64,000 bases of DNA, from NCBI RefSeq assembly GCF_947495665.1, contig NZ_CANLZV010000009.1, positions 1 through 64,000 of the forward strand. The letters run 5' to 3'. Under the pieces are notes generated by a model. It had not been told where the DNA came from. It ran no database searches and saw nothing but the letters and a program-made list of their open reading frames with translations. The translations under genes were made by a program, and so were the position numbers. The DNA is from an uncultured Sunxiuqinia sp. GTDB lineage: Bacteria > Bacteroidota > Bacteroidia > Bacteroidales > Prolixibacteraceae. This document shows positions 63,231 through 64,000 of the stretch, one piece after another. How positions within the stretch are numbered: position 1 is the first letter of the stretch; the number at the start of each line of letters is the position of its first letter.

Positions 63231-64000
63231 TTACAGATAGGCATAGTCCGGATCAATAATTCCTGTCTCTTTTAGTTCCTGCCAAAAAGCCTCGGGTAGC
63301 GGCGTGTTTATCACAAGCTTGTTATTCGCCATGCGTTTGGGCTTGCTGGGGTTGAGTGCCACCGCGTTGATTTCAGGAACCGACAAGGCAAATTTCAAGC
63401 AGGCATCACCGGGTTGAACCGCGTATTTCTCGCACACCGCAAAAAACTGCTTGCGCCAGGCAAACAAAGGCTGATCGGCTGGGTCATTCGGGTGCAGAAT
63501 TCGATAGTCAAAATAATCGCCTCCGGTTAAAAATCCGGCATTAAAAATGGCGGAGTTAATGATTGCCACTCCATTAGCATGCAGCTGTTGCATAAAGCCG
63601 ATAATCTCTTTCGGATGGTGGTAAATGGTGAACTTATTGGCCAACATCACCCAGTCAAATTTCACGTGTTCGTATAGTTCTCTGATAATCAACCAATCTT
63701 TTGCCCCCACACCAACCGCTTTCACCAGCCCTTTTTCCTTCAGCTCAAACAGCGCCCGGTAGGCTTCCAAAATATCTTTCAGCCGTTGTTCACGATCGGC
63801 ACTGTCAGCAGCCGCCATCAGGTATTCATCCGGATCGTGAACCGACACGAACTCCTGCTTATAATGAGGGCCCAGCAATTCGGCTCCTTGCTGCCAGCAA
63901 GCCAAAATTCCGTCGTAGCTGATTTTTTGCACCGCATCATACTTTAGGTTAGCCCAGGCTCCCGGCTCAAAAGTCGGTTCAGCCGTTTCCAGCGGCACCC
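63231..64000 (-). CDS. Aldo/keto reductase, probable L-fucose dehydrogenase (5' end cut by window)
   Basis: The C-terminal 255 residues or so of an aldo/keto reductase; full members have about 320-340, so the N terminus with the catalytic Tyr lies beyond the window. The frame is open to the edge, where a GTG at 63998 is probably internal rather than the start. Recognisable parts are GLVKAVGVGAKDWLIIRELYEH, FDWVMLANKFTIYHHPKEIIGF, GVAIINSAIFNAGFLTGGDYFDYR and the end segment LSVPEINAVALNPSKPKRMANN. This pattern matches the D-threo-aldose 1-dehydrogenase/L-fucose dehydrogenase branch. It would oxidise L-fucose to L-fuconolactone, the substrate for the lactonase gene that follows after 12 bp. 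Confidence 0.82.
   Translation of the reverse strand, partial: VPLETAEPTFEPGAWANLKYDAVQKISYDGILACWQQGAELLGPHYKQEFVSVHDPDEYLMAAADSADREQRLKDILEAYRALFELKEKGLVKAVGVGAKDWLIIRELYEHVKFDWVMLANKFTIYHHPKEIIGFMQQLHANGVAIINSAIFNAGFLTGGDYFDYRILHPNDPADQPLFAWRKQFFAVCEKYAVQPGDACLKFALSVPEINAVALNPSKPKRMANNKLVINTPLPEAFWQELKETGIIDPDYAYL

Overview
The window looks like part of a chromosome from a Bacteroidota bacterium, probably a marine Marinilabiliales/Prolixibacteraceae-type organism. That placement is inferred from the SusC/SusD pairs, ECF sigma/FecR regulators, lipoproteins with acidic export signals, A/T-rich leaders without clear Shine-Dalgarno sites and TAnnTTTG-type promoters. No rRNA, tRNA, CRISPR array, transposase or phage gene was seen. 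The dominant theme is capture and digestion of a sulfated, fucose-rich glycan: six GH29 alpha-L-fucosidase modules, two GH95-type enzymes, two GH2 enzymes, a GH36-type enzyme, a two-domain esterase and two S1 sulfatases lie within 64 kb.

Layout. (1) 345-17820, minus strand: sulfatase, ECF sigma, FecR anti-sigma, SusC, SusD, three GH29 and a GH95-like lipoprotein, ending in a large nested hairpin at 142-231. (2) 18205-26207, plus strand: a divergent second ECF sigma, FecR, SusC, SusD and discoidin lipoprotein set with no enzyme of its own, closed by a strong terminator. (3) 26677-32350, plus: a tripartite RND efflux pump. (4) 32572-33447, minus: an AraC regulator facing operon (5) at 33801-48359, plus: MFS sugar porter, two GH2, GH36-type, DUF5107-TPR protein and sulfatase, with a consensus Bacteroidota promoter at 33739-33769 and a bidirectional terminator at 48426-48463. 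(6) 48469-51971, minus: GH29 and GH95. (7) 52152-55255: an unrelated accessory island with a TonB-C-like protein, two small unknown proteins, a 42-bp tandem repeat array, a DUF6261-like gene and palindromic elements. (8) 55266-64000, minus: esterase/SGNH fusion, beta-propeller/GH29 fusion, GH29, zinc dehydrogenase, fuconolactonase-type amidohydrolase and an aldo/keto reductase cut by the window edge.

How it fits together (inference). SusCD pairs bind and import oligosaccharides. Sulfatases and esterases strip substituents, and GH29/GH95 enzymes release L-fucose while GH2 and GH36-type enzymes cut the remaining sugars. The MFS porter moves monosaccharides inward. The reductase, lactonase and dehydrogenase trio suggests oxidative, non-phosphorylated L-fucose catabolism. 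Both SusC systems carry STN domains and sigma/FecR pairs, so they are probably induced by transenvelope signalling.

The most interesting non-coding signal is shared by both fecR-susC gaps. On the strand antisense to susC there is a TAAATTTG promoter element overlapping the susC start codon, and a stem-loop with a U-run roughly 70 nt further on. This is the architecture of short cis-antisense RNAs like the DonS RNAs of Bacteroides. Other unexplained structure includes a 24-bp perfect hairpin between susD and the GH29 genes, a three-stem leader before the DUF5107 gene, the 42-bp repeat array, and a palindromic element at 55190-55255.
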